From: Datisca glomerata | Lineage: Eukaryota; Streptophyta; Magnoliopsida; Cucurbitales; Datiscaceae | DNA length: 64,000 nucleotides | Assembly: GCA_003255025.1 (NCBI GenBank) | Contig: QANY01002976.1 | Span: 2,774,615 to 2,838,614, forward strand | Direction of reading: 5' to 3' | In this document: positions 10,668 to 25,200 of the stretch, piece by piece | How the letters are laid out: each line of letters opens with the position of its first letter | Position numbering within the stretch: position 1 is the stretch's first letter | Made by a program: the position numbers and the translations under genes | The notes under the pieces: model-generated | Database searches by the model: none | What the model saw: the letters and a program-made list of their open reading frames with translations, nothing else | What the model was told of the DNA's origin: nothing

Positions 10668-13600
10668 TCAAACGAAGTACTTCTTGATCGTATCAGAATT
10701 AATTGTATGCGGTAAATCATCTCCATCCATGTTTGTTACCTCCAGATAAGGCCTTATTGACAATGAAAGGTCCTTCGTAATTTGGGGTCCATTTTCCCCG
10801 GTGAACCTTTTGATATGGGAGTATCTTTTTCAACATCAAGTCTGCTTCTCGGAAACATTGGGGACGTAATTTTTTGTCATATGTGTGCATCATTTTTCTT
10901 AGATAATTGCCTTCAAAAATATACAGTCAATTTTTTTCCTCGATGAAATTCAATTGCTCATATCGTGTTTGTACTCACTCTGCTTCTTCTAATTTCGCCT
11001 CCATTCAGACTCTGAGGGAGGGAATTTCCACCTCAATTGGAAGGACCTCTTCCATGCCATATACCAAAGAGAATGGCGTTGCTCCAGTTGATGTTCAGAT
11101 TGATGTGCGGTACCCATGTAGTCCAAATTGGAGCATCTCATGCCAATCCTTATAAACGTCTGTCAGCTTCTCTATGATCCTTTTTATGTTCTTACCGGCT
11201 ACTTCCACTGCTCCGTTCATTTTCAGACGATAAGAAGATGAATTATTATGCTTAATTTTGAATTGCTCACATAATCTTTCATCATCTTGTTATTTAAATT
11301 TGTCCTATTATCTTTCATGATCCTTCCAGGTAGACCATATCGATAAATTAATTCATTTTTAATGAACTTAACAACTGCATTTCTCGTTACACTCGAATAA
11401 GAACTTGCCTTCACCCATTTGGTAAAATAATCTATAGAGACTAAAATGAAATGATGCCCGTTAGAGGTTTTTGGTGTGATGGGATCAATGACATCTATGC
11501 CCCACATAGAGAATGGCCAAGGCGCGGCCATGACATGTAAAGGGGATGCGGGTACGTGAATTTTATCCGCATAAATTTGACATTTATGACATTTCTTGGC
11601 GTACTTGATGCAGTCAGATTCTAGAGTTAACCAATAATATCCTGCTCTCAAGATTTATTTGGCGATCATATGTCCATTAGCATGAACACCACATATTCCT
11701 TCATGAACTTCCTCTATGATTTGATTCGCTTCCCTTACATCAACACATCTTAAGAGCACCATATCATGGTTTCTTTTTCAGAGTATTTGACCATTCAAGA
11801 AGAAACCCATGGGCAATCTTCTAATAGTGCGTTTATCATTCTCAGAAGGTTTGGATGGATATTCCCCGTTATTTATATACTGTTTGATGTTGTAATACTA
11901 TGGTCTTGTGTGTGGCTCTTCTTCAATACTCATACAATGAGCAGGAAACTCTCGCTTCTCAATTTTTATGGGTTGCACTTCTTCCTTAAAAGTCTGCGGC
12001 GAACATGGATGCTAGAGTTTCCAGTACATTTACAATTTGTTTATTCTCTCTGGGTATTGGTCAAATGAGATCACTTCAAAAGTTCGGCTTAACTTAGTTA
12101 CATGTTTATTGTAAGGTACCATCTTGGAGTCTCTAGCTTCCTTATCTTCATATCATAAGCTGCTTGAATTCCCATGGAACATGCCTCATATTCTGCCACA
12201 TTGTTTGTGCAGTCAAAGCATAGTTTTTCTGTGAATGGGAAAAACTTTCCCTCAAGAGATATAAGAATTGCCCCAATTCCATTTTCTACATCATTAGATG
12301 CGCCATCAAATAACATTGTCCACAATTCTAGATCCATAGATTCTCCTTCATTTTTTTAATATGATTGATATGTTCTCATCAGGAAAATCAAACTTCATAG
12401 GCTTATAATTTCGCACTGGTTGATCTGTAAGATAATCAGCAAGTACACTTCCTTTTATTGACTTTCTTGTGACATATACAATATCATATTTCGTGAGCAA
12501 CATTTTTCATTTAGCAATTCGCCCAGAAAGTGATGGCTTTTCAAAGAAATACTTGATTAGATCCATCTTTGAAATTAACCAAGTGGTGTGGTATAACATG
12601 TACTGTCTAAGTTGATGAGCAACCTAGGCTAACGCACAACACGTTTTCTACAACATCGAATACTTAGCCTCATAGTTTTTGAACATTTTGCTTAAATAGT
12701 ATATTGCTTGTTCTTTCCTTCCAGAGGTGTCGTGTTGACCAAGTATGCAACCCATGGATTTTCATGTTACTGTAAGACACAAAATGAGTGGATGCCCTGG
12801 AGTTGGAGGAACAAGTATAGACAGATTTTGCAAGTATTGCATGATCTTCTCAAAACCAATTTGACAATCATCATTCCATCCTTCTGTAGCACTTTTGGGA
12901 AGAAGTTTAAAGATAGGTTCACAAGTTGCAGTTAGCTGTGAGATAAACCGGGCTATGTAATTTAATCTCCCCAAGAAACCTCTAACTTCCTTTTAAGTTT
13001 GAGGTGGTGGCATATCAATGATGACTCGAACCTTGTCAGGGTCAACTTTTATTCCTTCCTTGCTCACGACAAAACCAGTTTCCCTGAAGATGTTGCGCAT
13101 GTACACTTTGTCGGGTTAAGCTTTAACTCAAACTTTCTCAACCATTCAAATAGTTTTCGCAGAGTGACCATATGATCTTCCCCTTGATGAGATTTGGCAA
13201 TTATATCATCAACGTACACTTCGATTTCTTTATGCATCATATCATGTAACAGTGTTACCATTGCCCGCTGGTAAGTCGCCCCTGCATTCTTTAGACCAAA
13301 TGGCATAACCTTATAACAAAATGTACCACACAAAGTTATAGAAGTTGTCTCTTCACGGTCTTCAGGAGCAATTTTGATTTGGTTATACCTTGAAAAACCA
13401 TCCATGAAAGAGGAGGTAGAATGTCCTGCAATGTTATCAACTAAGACATCGATATGGGGTAATGGAAAATTATCCTTGGGGCTTGCCCGATTTAAGTCTT
13501 AATAATCGACCACACCCTTACTTTCCCATTTTTCTTCAGCACTGGGACCATGTTAGTAACCCATTCAGGGCAATTTGCTACTTCTAGAAACCCCGAATCT

Positions 13601-14038
13601 ACTTACTTTTTAACTTCTTCTTTGATCCGTACCAGCATGTCTGGTTTCATTTTCCATAACTTTTATCGCACTGGTTTACTTTCGGGCATAAGTAGCAAAG
13701 GATGAACCACGATATCAGTGTCTATACCTAGCATATCTTGGTAAGACCATGCAAAGACGTCAATATACTTTTTGAGTAAGTAAATTATTTCTCAACGGCT
13801 TTGGCTTGTCATAGAAGTGCCGATTTGGACTTCTTTCATCTCTCCCTCCAATACCAAATTTATCACCTCCGTTAGCTCTTGATATGGTTGAGTTATTTTT
13901 TCATCCTCTTCTACCATTCTTAACATTTCCGGATATGGTACAAAATTATTCTCGTCACTTTCATCTGACTCTACGCTAAGAATGGAATTGTCAATGTTAT
14001 TGCTTATGCTCTTGTTTTCAAAATCACCGTTCTCGAAC
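10668..14038 (-). pseudogene. Ogre-B pol exon: RT, RNase H, aRNase H, integrase
   Basis: The exon opens after a probable 3' splice site at 14,039 with a FENGDFENKSISNN block. It continues through reverse transcriptase (FSRYNQIKIAPEDRE, VMPFGLKNAGATYQ, catalytic YVDD near 13,200), a first RNase H, and a second archaeal-type RNase H (LFDGASNDVENGIGA with CTNNVAEYEA, about 12,100-12,337). The integrase follows: zinc-binding CHKC, core WGIDVIDP and a degenerate KDNRTN instead of TDNG, at 11,223-11,651. The second catalytic Asp is kept but its Gly neighbour is lost. The GPF module near 10,760 closes the ORF at 10,668. Many stops and frameshifts show that it is dead. Two RNase H domains are characteristic of the Tat/Ogre lineage. 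Confidence 0.88.
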
Positions 14039-14290
14039 CTGAATCGGATTATTAGATGAAAGGAAGGGGAGAAAAGAAAATAAACAATGCATGAGTATGA
14101 ACAACATTTTAGAAATGGAAAAGGTAGACATAAAAGGACGAACAAAAAGAACTGAAATTGTATTTATCATTAGCAAAAGGAGATGAAACAAGTTTTTAGA
14201 TTTTCATTCAAAGAGATGACATGAAATAGATGAGAACATAGGCCCATAACAATGAAATTCCTAAGGCATTGGGTAGAATCATTAGAATTT
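14039..14290 (-). other. Ogre-B probable pro/RT intron
   Basis: On the minus strand a pyrimidine-rich stretch ends in GATTCAG just before the RT exon at 14,038. The co-linear Ogre-D copy ends in GATACAG at 38,819. Ogre elements are known for a spliced intron between protease and RT. The 5' splice site is not clear; it should lie between the last G-patch-associated codons (about 14,300) and about 14,200. Confidence 0.55.
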
Positions 14291-17200
14291 TGGCATGAAC
14301 ACATTACTCTTGAAAATTTCTGAGAAGTACTGGTAGCTCGGTGACGTCTCAATTGTTAACTCATGATCTGAATCATATCGAGAAACCAAGTCCTTTGTAC
14401 TTGCATTTGATGATTTTCTCAAGATTGCAGATATTGAAAGCTAGGCGATATCATCTTCAACGTCGTATTGCTCTACTATAATTGGTTCTTCGAATGAAAT
14501 TCCCCCACTTATGAAGGATCCAAAAATATGGCGTATGATCGCCATTTCCATATCGAATTCTCTATTTTCGAGCCTAGCAATCCTCTTTTCTTTCTTTTGA
14601 GCTTCCACTCTCCTTCTATCAGCCTTGGTCGGTCTATATCCAAGCCTAAACCTTTGTTCATTCTTGTCCCACTCGGTTAACTTATTTATGTCTTGATGGT
14701 TACCCTCGAGTCCTTTGCCTGGCTTGTATCCCCTTTTTATCATCAACTTTGCCATCATCTGAGATGTTTTTTATAGGCTTGATGTGGGAGCGAGTTTCCC
14801 ACTAGCAATAAATGTGGTGTTCACAATCTCAAATGATCCAAATGAGCACTCCAATGCTTCTTCTGCCACCTCAACATACGACATGGTAGTTGGCTTGGAT
14901 ACCAATAAATCTTCTTCCCCATATATACAAATGAGTTTATGATCCAGTATAAATTTCAGCTTTAGATGTAATGAAGACGGTACTGCCCCGGCTTAGTGAA
15001 TCCATGATCAAACTAAAAGAAAACTATATGCTGGATTTATGTCCATCACTTGGAAAACAATATTAAATAGGCATGGCCCGATTCGAATTTGTATCTCTAT
15101 TTCTCCGACTACTTATCTTCGGGTACTGTCGAATGCTATTACTATCATCATGCTCAGAGGCATATGTGTTGCGTTCATAGGAAGCTTTGCTAGTGTGGAT
15201 CTTGGCATTACATTTAGAGACGAGTCATTATCAATCAATACTTTTGCAACAACATAATCCCTACATTTCACGGATATATGTAGAGCTCTGGTGTGTCCAG
15301 TACCATCGACAGGCATTTCATCATCTATGAAAGTGATAAAATTTGGTGCGGTAATATTTCCCACAATTCCACTCAACTTCTCCACCTTAATGTCATGACA
15401 GACATATGCTTGATTCAAAACCTTCAATAATGCTTAGCGATGTGGTTCAGAATTCAGAAAGAGTGACAGTAAAGATATGCGAGTAGCTAAGCGATTAAGT
15501 TGTTCTATCACATTATACTTGCTTTGCTTGATGAGCTTCAAAAATTCATATACTTCTTCTTCAGACACTGCTTTTTCTTTCTCCGTACCTCTTATTGTAT
15601 ATGGGTCTATCACTTGGCCGCCATGCATTTCTCCTTGGAACTCATGACCATTGTCGCCTTCTTTGGCTTTCCCTTTCCTTTGCCTTCCAAACTCATTGCT
15701 TTTTTCCTTTTTCAAAACTTCTGGCGTGTAGAATCTATCACTCCTCATCATCCCACCTACTCCCGAAATATTATTTATGAGGAGATCGAGGTCAGATGAA
15801 TTTAGCACTTGAGTTTTGTCGTTACCACTTGTAATGACCTAATATCCGTACGTCCATGGTACTACTCTTGAATCCTTGTAAGCAAACGCACCTGGTATTT
15901 TGATGGTGATAGGCATCAGAGCATAAGACGTAGTGGTGTGAGTTGACTTTTTCTCGTAATGTATTATGAGAGGTTTTGGGATATAGGATGACACTTCAAC
16001 ATTAACTTCAGATGATTCTTTAGTTATCATGAGGACTAAAGAGTCAAAGTCATGCATATGCTTCCTAGAAATGCTTTCATCCTCTGAGCGTGTTGAGTAG
16101 ATGTACCCTGCTCTAGAAAGAAGATGGAAAAGTATTTCCATTAACGTGCTCACATCTTCCACGTCCCTCTTTCCATATGAAAAATATTCTTCAATTGCAT
16201 TTACGTTAGGATTCCCATGATTTGGTAGAGGGCTGGAATTGATATCTAAATTCCTAGTAGCCTTTTTGAAATTCAACCATCCAGCCTTGATCAATGCATG
16301 TACTCTACCTTTTAATGCCGTGTAATTCTCATTAGAATGTCCCACTGCCCCAGCATGATAATCACAGCGACTAGTCAAATCATACCACATTGGGTATGGT
16401 GGTTGTAGAGGTTAATTGAATATTCCGTATCAATTGAGTTAAAAGTTATGATGACATGAGGATTGGATCATATTGGACAAAACATTGATTATTTCTATTT
16501 CCCCTCAGAGGCTGATTAGACTGACCAACATTTTGCTAGTGAGTCGGTGGTCTGAAACTGGGTCTTGGGTTGTTTTGAAATGTTGATTGTTGAGAGTGAT
16601 AATTGTATGAAATTTGTGAGGTACTTGCCACATATGATGTCACAGATTTGGGCCCTTCACTATACTTTGAAAATACTGGCCTTGGGTTTGCAGTTGTGAT
16701 GGATACCCAAAATTGATCATTTGTACATCCCTTTCTTTTCTCTTCAACAGCGGCCCCTTTTTTACGGATGATGTATCAGACATAACTTCCAAAATTCTTT
16801 CCTTCTTTACCCCATATTCAATCCTTTCACCAATCACTATAATGTCAGAGATGTTGTTTGAAACGTTTTCAATCATCCTATCATAGAATGGAGATCTTAA
16901 GGTGTTGATAAACACTGCAGCCATCTTCTTTTATGACAAGGGGGTGTATTTGAGCAGCTAATTCGCTCCACCTTTGCGCATATTCTTTAAAGCCTTCAGT
17001 AGGATTTTTCTCCATCCTTTGTAGATTCAGACGATTAAGGCTTTTTCTCCACCTTTGCGCATGTCTATGTTGTACTTGTATTGTCTTAAAAAATCATCAA
17101 CTAAATCTTTCCACCTCTGAATATGTTGGTTATCCAATTGGATATACCATCTCCACCTTTGCCCCTGTTAAGCTATCTTGAAAGAAATGAATCAGCATCT

Positions 17201-17712
17201 TATCATCATTTGCACAAATAGCCATCTTTTTACAGTACATAATAAGATAACTTCTCGGGCATGTACTACCATCATATTTTTCAAACTCAGGTAGTTTGAA
17301 TTTGTGTGGGATGGTAACATCTGGGACCAAACATAATTGAGTGGCATCAATGGTACCATATACATCTGACCCTTCAATAGCGCGTAATCTTTCCTCTAAA
17401 AAGTCCAGTTTATCTTTCGATAGCGGGTCTTCGCTTGGTTTAGTAATAGGTATCTGCCTTTTTGGGTCATCAACATCGGGTATGGTGATTGGCTCATTAG
17501 TAAGTTCGCCATGTGGGGTGAAAGCTTAGTTGTGGCCAAGTTCCATTATGGATGGGTTGTACCCACTTTTCCTTGTCTGCATCATTTCCTGGACACTTGG
17601 AAATGGATAGTGCTGGATATTTACTAGTGGTGAAGTATGCTGAAAGTGGTCGGTCTGATGACGTTGATAGGTTGGAGTGAACCCAGGAGGTTAAGGTGGA
17701 GTATCGAAAAGT
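14291..17712 (-). pseudogene. Ogre-B gag-protease with G-patch-like segment
   Basis: Reading minus strand: the capsid core (LPEFEKYDGSTCPRS, HFFQDSL) lies at about 17,130-17,330, then FINTLRSPFYDRMIENVSNN near 16,880. A zinc-knuckle remnant CDYHAGAVGHSNENY follows at about 16,370, where the final Cys is Tyr. A GAFAYKDS.VVPWTYGY linker comes next, then the aspartic protease core VLIDNDSSLNVMP near 15,240, in which the usual DNGS is DNDS. Last is a GYKPGKGLEGNHQDI block at 14,700-14,735 that resembles a G-patch. About 390 bp of gag N-terminus present in Ogre-D is missing at 17,712. Many frameshifts occur. Normally this polyprotein would supply capsid and process itself in the cytoplasm. Confidence 0.85.
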
Positions 17713-17792
17713 ACTCAATTTCATTCAATTAGTAGAGCCATCCACTACATTTGAGTATGTAGAAGCCAACTATACTACTCCGCAATATGAGT

Positions 17793-19904
17793 TTATACAA
17801 AATGACCAAAATGACCCAAATCTCTGTTGATTTCTTCCAAGAACTTAGACATGTTCTACCCATTAAGATGGATGGGCAAAACACTTTTTTCCAAAAATGA
17901 TGCTTGTTCCTCCAAATTTCTCGCTCTCACAGCCACGCCTTTAAGCCATTCTATAGCCTGTCCCGATCGTTATCGAATCAAGTTGTGCTTTTGTTGCAGT
18001 AATTGATAATCATATCTCAGTGCGTCGACATTAGCATCATTATTGCAAATTTCTCTGTCATGTTCTGATACGCTCTAACTTAGTGCTCAAGGCTTGCAAT
18101 GGCTTTCAATAGTTCTTCACTATCATTTGGTGACTCAGTCTTCCTAACTTTTTGATTCTCTAAATCAACTTGTAAATTATCAGCGATTCGACGTAATGAG
18201 TCATATTATTTTTCTAACTCAGCGATGTACGCATTGTTCTTATCGACAGTCCCCTTAACCTCTTCTAAAACCTCTTGTACAAGCTTCTTTTTCATTTCTA
18301 GCTTCATGATTTAATCCTCTTGTTCATAGATTACCACTCGCAAATTCTCATTGTCCTTTGCCATCCTTCTAAGTTTGTTGTTCAGTTTGCGAGTATCAGT
18401 TCCCAACTCTAATTTTCTTTGCTTCAGATATTCTTGATCCTCAACCTTGTTTCTCAAATCTCTGAGTTGTTTCTCTGCTTTGATCCTGTGCTTGTCAAAC
18501 AAATTCATCTCAATTGTTAGACGTCTGTTTCCTTCCAAGAGAGCTAAATTCTTTTGACGCTCCTCATATAACTCATCCCGCTCCTCATTTTTAACAATCT
18601 CCTAATAAGCTTCTGGTAACTTGTGTGATTGTAAATCCTCAACTGGTAAGACAATAGTTATTTTACCTCTACTCTCAAGCCACGTTTCATACTCCTTTGT
18701 ACAATTCATGTGATTCTTCTCATTTCGCACCCTTCTCGTTATTTTACAAGCTCCAATTAGCTACTGTAATTTTTGTTCAATATCTTGAGAATCATAACTG
18801 ATCTCAATGTCCTTTAATGTGTGCATGGCAGGGACAAACTGTCTCATGTATAATTGACGGAGCCCCATTAGTGGAGAATAACTAATACAACCCTATGGTC
18901 CTAGGAGCGGGACCCATTGATAGTCGCCACATTTGTATATCATCGATGTCAACGTCATCCATTGGGCTTTGCAGATAACATCCTCATCTTTCAACTTTGA
19001 TAGGTGTGAGAGCCACACTCCTTTTGTGAGAAACTGCGGATTCCATTTGGTCATTCTAAATTCTGCAATGGGAATTATCGTCCTCATCCATGGATTTGAA
19101 AACTTAACTTGAGGACAATTTAAATCTGGTGGACATCTTAGATGGCTAAGAATCCAAATACACAAAATAGATGGAGAGCCGATGAACTTCCCTTTTCCAA
19201 GCGCTTGTATGTGATTTAAGGAACGAAAAGTCTCAGCTAAAATTGAGATAACAGGGTTAACACCATGTTCAACTTGCAGGAACATTTTTGTCACTTTATC
19301 CTCCACATAATCTTGAATTTTTGGAAATAACACGGTGCCATATATACACAGAGCATAAAGAGTCATACCCTTATCTTCCTTTAAGACATTTTGAGCGAGA
19401 TCTAAGAGGTAATCCAGCGGCACACACTCATTCCCCCTTTAACTTTCAACCTTTTCTCAATCGCTGATGCGTGGACAGTACCCAAGAGCTTGGATAAAGC
19501 TCTCTTCAATGTGAGCCTTTTATAGTAATTATAAACTTTCTACGTGCTTTGCAGCGGGACGTTCAGTAGGGCTTGATATTCTTCAATTGTAGGAGTAAGA
19601 TCAATTGTTCCAAAGATGAAACATATGTACAATGGATCCCAGAAATGCATTAAAGCCTTAAGAACGTGAGCGTTGACTGTAATCTACCATATTTGCTGAC
19701 AAATAAATTTTTCTTCTCTGGTGAAAAATCCTCCCATATCTTCTTCAACCTCTCCAAGTCAGTGTGTGAGAACTCTACCTTAGTGATTGATGGTAGAAGA
19801 ATGACATCCTCTTTTTTCAGACAATCTCCTTTTCGTTTCTCTGTTTCCTCTGACCATTGGGCTATTGTAACTTGATCTTCTATCACACTCGGAGTAGAAG
19901 TCAT
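17793..19904 (-). pseudogene. Ogre-B ORF1
   Basis: The start is the ATG at 19,904 (MTSTPSVIEDQVTIAQW) and the end is a TAA at 17,793, about 700 codons, the same architecture as ORF1 in Ogre-D. The N-terminal globular part has LKKIWEDFSPEKK and KYG. A small deletion near 19,690 removes the HIAYLLYIV segment and shifts the frame. The best-preserved middle part, 18,893-19,423, contains PLDYLLDLAQNVLKEDKGM, NPVISILAETFRSLNH, WILSHLRCPPD and GDYQWVPLLGP. The C-terminal charged coiled coil (18,311-18,538) follows. Function unknown. Confidence 0.85.
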
Positions 19905-20540
19905 GGTTTCTAAAATATGAATGAATTGAATATTTTTCTACAAGCCCTATTACCAACATGATGCATGTATGCAAAAAGGAAAGACGAAGTCAGAAGTGAA
20001 ACAATGGGAAAGAAAATAAATGTTTAAAGAGTGTAGGACATATATACATGAACAAAATTAATCAGATATCATAATTAAGCAGAATCTCTATTTCTATTAA
20101 ACATTGGTCATGAGATGGGCTCTAAGAACAAAATGCATGTGTGGTTAGGCTCTCAAATCTCTTAATAAGCTCTCAAGTTGTCCTCACTACTATCCGAACG
20201 GAGTAACATGGGCCTTCAAACGGTATCCCGAAAGGGTCGACTTGAGTGAGAAATTTCATGAGCTTGCACAGGAATAGTAATTCCACGAAGGCATTCCACT
20301 ACTTGTTATCGCTAATCCTAAAGGGAAAGCCCGGGTACAGAGGTAGTGTATATGTATGAAATTAAAAATTATGTAAAGAAATATACTTCATAAAAAAGGA
20401 CTTATGTACAAATACAGGCACGAATTAGAAAAAAAATAATGAATCAAATAAACAAACAAAGAACCACACAAATGGATAACATATGACGAAATTTTGGCTT
20501 AACTCTCTACTTATCTCAAAATGGTTAGACCATTTTTTTC

Positions 20541-20558
20541 TCCTCAATGGAGTCGCCA
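20541..20558 (-). promoter_or_regulatory. Ogre-B primer binding site (decayed)
   Basis: Minus-strand TGGCGACTCCATTGAGGA differs at two positions from the Ogre-C PBS (C to T and G to A). It lies next to the LTR end, which itself has changed from GCGACA to GCAATA. Both types of change fit deamination of methylated cytosines. Confidence 0.7.
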
Positions 20559-20561
20559 AGT

Positions 20562-22216
20562 TATTGCAACGTGCATGGGATGCGGAGCGGCGATTAAAAA
20601 ATCATTTTTGAAAAAAAAATCATTTTTGAAAAATTGGTCACCCAATTTTAAAATCAAATATTTTGGTCTACAAAAATTTAAAGTTGGCTCGGGAATCATT
20701 TGTGTGTGGGGAAGGTATTAGCACCCCACAATGCCCATTAAGAAAAATAGTTACCAAATTTAATAAAATACTATCCAAATTATTTTTTTAAAATAATGTT
20801 ATAGAAATTCAATTTTGAATGTCCCATTTTGTACATTTTGCATCATAAAAATGAGCAAATAAATTACCTTTAACGGGTGGTACAAAGACCATTAAAAAAT
20901 TATTTTTATTTTCTTTTTTTTAAATCAAAGCGTTATTGGAGTTACTCTCGGTATTTTAAAAATAACTCCTCACCTCGATAGTTCGAGAAATTTGGTATCC
21001 CAAAAATTCTAAAGTCCGTAATCATATTTTTTTTAGTGAAAACTAAATAAAGAAATTAACCAAATTTAAATTAAATTGTTATGATTTTAATTTATGAGCG
21101 TCAATTCTGATGATAAAAGAATGAAATAATAATCACATATAACTGTGACATATGACAATAATACATAAATAAATAAGAGGAGATAACAACTATAAAAAAA
21201 AGAATAATGGAAAGGAATGTTAGAGATAATAAATATGTATGATAAATTTATAAAAAAAAATATGTAAAGTGAAAATTATGAAATAAGACGTGAAATAATT
21301 AAAATATATATAAAAATAAATTAAAACAAACCAATAATATCTACTAGAGAGTGATGTCACCCTCTGTCTTTTTTTTAATTTTCATTTTTTTCTTTAAACA
21401 TATATATGTATAAATAATTATTTAGTAAATAAATTAATAATAAATTTTTTATGTATAAAATAAATTAATCTATGAAAAAAATGCTTAATTGCATACATAA
21501 TCGGTATGAGCATGTTATTTTTTTACTACATAATCTATTAATTATCATTTTTCATTTATCCACTCAATGCTAATCAAATAGTAAAACAATGATCATGAAT
21601 GGTAACTAATTTAAACAAGTATTACTAAAAATAAATAAATAATTTTATTTGGGATATAAATATACTATTTTTTATTTTGGACTACTTAGTTCACTAATTA
21701 CCATTTTTTTCATTTTTTTTTCATTGTTAGGAATGATCATGGATGGTAACTAGTTTAAACAAGTGTCACTAAATTAAGGGCAAACAAACTTATATATGGA
21801 AAAGGAAACAAAGAAATATCAAATACATGAGTATGGAGAAGAGAGATGATTAATAAGAATGAACAAGATATACTGTAAGCTAAAATGCAAGAGATTTGAA
21901 CTCTCATTCTTTCCCTTTTTCATTATTTTCTCATGACCTCTCTTTCTCTCTCTCTCAAATCTCTTCTCTTTCTCACTCTTCAAATCCCCTCTTTCAAGTG
22001 AAGACCTCCTCTTTATTTATAGGCAAACTTAGGATTTTATTTTTATTTTTAGTCCTTTTGTTCCTTTTTTTATTTTTTAGTCCTTGGACAAATCTTCTTA
22101 TTTTTAGGCATTGGGCTATTTTTCAAATCATACATATAGTCTTAGACTAGTATATGGGCCAAAAAATATAATTTATATTTTTAAAATATTGGACCGGATA
22201 AAATACGGTATCTACA
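20562..22216 (-). repeat. Ogre-B 5' LTR (about 1.66 kb)
   Basis: On the minus strand it begins TGTAGATACCG at 22,216 and runs to a decayed end at about 20,562, before the PBS. It contains a TATA-like tataaata at about 22,014-22,021, a pyrimidine/purine-rich leader at about 21,896-22,000, and modules shared with the scattered 3' LTR pieces. The outer flank 22,217-22,221 (tatat) joins a copia RT reading frame in mid-codon run (GVKIY), so this element inserted into copia-2. It lacks the palindrome present in Ogre-C and Ogre-D LTRs, so two LTR variants coexist. Confidence 0.85.
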
Positions 22217-25200
22217 TATATTTTCACACCTAGTATAAATGTTGCTTCACCCATGTCCTTCACCTCAAAATGAGAAGACAACCATTCTTTAATGTAATCG
22301 ACAAATGTTTTATCGTTCCCTTCCAAAAGAATATCATCTACATACAATGATAGAATTACAAAATTACTCTCAATATGTTTGACGTAAACACAATGGTCGT
22401 CATCGATCATCATAAAACCATAAGAAGTTATGGCTCTATGAAACCTAAGATACCATTGTCTAGATGATTATTTGAGGCCATATATTGATCATAGGAGATT
22501 GCATCTTTGCGCTTCTGGCCTTTTGCAACAAAATTCTAATACTGTTGCATGTAAATTTCTTCATAGTTCCTCATTTAGGAAAGCAGTTTTAACTTCCGTC
22601 TAGTGTAATTCCAAATCCATTGGGGCAACGATAGCTAAAATTAGATGTATGGAGGCAAACCTAACAACAGGTGAAAAAAGTTTCCTCATAGTCTATTCCT
22701 TCTTGTTGAGTGTAACCTTTAGCTACCAAACGTGCCTTATATCTTTCTATTGATCCATCTTCCTTACGTTTAACTTTGAGAATCCATTTGTTCCCAATAG
22801 CTTTACGCCCTGGTGGAAGATTAACCAAGTCCCAAACATGGTTTGTTCTCATTGACTCCATTTCTTCTTCCATTGCCTTTAACCAATGATCTTTTATTGT
22901 TGATGAAAGAGTCTCTCGTACAGTTCTCGGCTCATGTTCATCATATGGAGCAATCATAAAAGTTTCTCCCTTGATTCCAAAACGTCGATGAGGAATACTT
23001 TTACGAGTATTTCTGCGTATATAATCTTCTTGCAGATTTGTAGCATCGGTCAAATGTTATTCCACTCGGATCAAGGAGATGAGGCACATTGTCATTCATT
23101 TCAGATATTTGATCGGTAGTAACATTAGTGTCAAGATCTTATATCTCATATAGGCTCAGATCTTGACTAGCTTCTCTTTTGCTAGGAAATCCATTCTCTA
23201 AAAATGTGGCATCTCTTGATTTAAATTCAGTAAAACTTCTATTAATTTGTTCTCCAATGAACACATATCCTTTGGAGTGTTCAGCATATCTTATAAAGAT
23301 GGAATTTTTACCTCTCGATCCAAGTTTACCATATTTATGAGAAGAATTGTGAACATAAGCTACAGACCCCCAAGGTCGTAGATTACTTAAGTCGGGTTTA
23401 CTGTCAGTCCAAAATTCGTATGGGGTGGAAGTTATTGATTTGGAAGTTACACGGTTAAGTAAATATGTAGCAGTAAGCAACGCATCTCCCCAATATGAAA
23501 TGGGTAAGCTCGCTTGTGCCATCATAGACTTTACCATATCTAGAAGTGTTTTATTCCTTCTTTCTACAACACCATTTTGTTGTGGAGTTCCAGGAATAGT
23601 TAGTTTTCTAGATATACCATTTTCATCCCATAATTCTTTGAATTGAATAGAATGATATTCACGGCCTCGATCTGTTCTTAATGCTTTTATCTTTTTTTCT
23701 ATTTGATTCTCCACCAAATTCATAAATCGTTTGAAGCAGTCCAATACTTCAGATTTATGGGAGATTAAAATAGACATAACCAAAACGCGTGAAATCATCA
23801 ATAAAAGTGATGAAATATGAAACGCCAAGTCTCATCTTCACATTCATAGGACCACAAATATCAAAATGAATTAATTGTAATGGATAATCAGCTCTTTTTG
23901 TCTTTCCAAATAGTTTTCTAGTTGTCTTTCCAGCAAGACAATGCTCACATTTAGGCAACTCTATCTTTACAAGTGAGCCTAATAGACCTTTTTTAGCAAG
24001 CATATTCATTCTCTCTTGCCCTATATGACTTGATCTAGCATTCCATATATTAGCATCAGACACATTATTATTAGACGATGCTATTGAAGAAAAATAATAG
24101 TCATTACTAGTATTGTTATGTTTAGTGTCTAGAACAATAAAATCATTTAAAAAATAACCAGATCCATAGTACTTATTATCTAAATAAAGGTTTGCACCAG
24201 GAATGAAAATTGATATTGAAACCTAAACCAACGAGAATAGTTACAGAGACTAAGTTTAGCCTAATCTCAAGAGCATAAAGGATATCATGCAGGAATAACG
24301 TATGACCACAATGCAACTCAAGCTTGCAAGTGCCAATTCCTTTAACTTCTACTCTGGAATTGTTTCCTACATAGATCCATCTTGCTCCCATTGGGACTCG
24401 ATGATACTCTATAAATGCTCCACTCTATCTAGTTACATGGTCGGTTGCTCCTGAATTCACAGTCCATATAGGATAAGATTCAGTTAGTAACACACTGCTA
24501 GAAACATAACAACGGTGAGATGTAATATTAGAAAGTACCTTGTCTTTCTTGGGTTCACTAAGAGACGCGGTGCATTCACGCGCAAAGCGACCCAAAATGC
24601 CACAGTTATAGTATTTCATCTCACTCTTGTTCTTCCTTTTACCACCATGTTTGCCTCTAATATAAAGGTTGGTCTCAGGTTTCTTACCATTGTGTTGTGG
24701 ATTTGCACATATTCTTTTCTTTCCCTTATTGAAAATTTTAGAATTTTCCTCTCTCTTAAAACCTCTATTTTGGAAACTTGTTTCAGCAACATAAGCTTGA
24801 GTAGAAATTTTAGCAGCTTCCAAGCGCTCAGCTTCTAATTTCACATGACATGCAATATCATTAAAAAAATTATATTTTCAATGTGCGTATGTTGACCTTC
24901 ATGTGTTCCCAATTTTGAGGGAGGGAGTGAATGACAGCTTGACTTTGTTGTTCATCAGTTAGTGCATGCTCAACACTCTTTAAGTCTCTGATCATGTTTG
25001 ACATCTCTCTCAAATATTGTTTCATTATGTGATGCTGACGCTTCACATATGTGTCAAATTTAATTGTGAGCTGTCTTAGTCTTGTTGCTGAAGTCAAACC
25101 AAATTTCTCTTTTAGAGCATCCCTCATATCATTGGCAACTTCAAATTTTTCAAACTCACGCATAAGATCATCTTGCATGCAGCTCAACAACGTAATGCGA

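Noticed and set aside
10907..13000. Plus-strand frames opposite the Ogre-B pol, such as 11,766-12,068 and 12,708-12,935
   Set aside because: They are antisense to recognised integrase and RNase H text on the minus strand.
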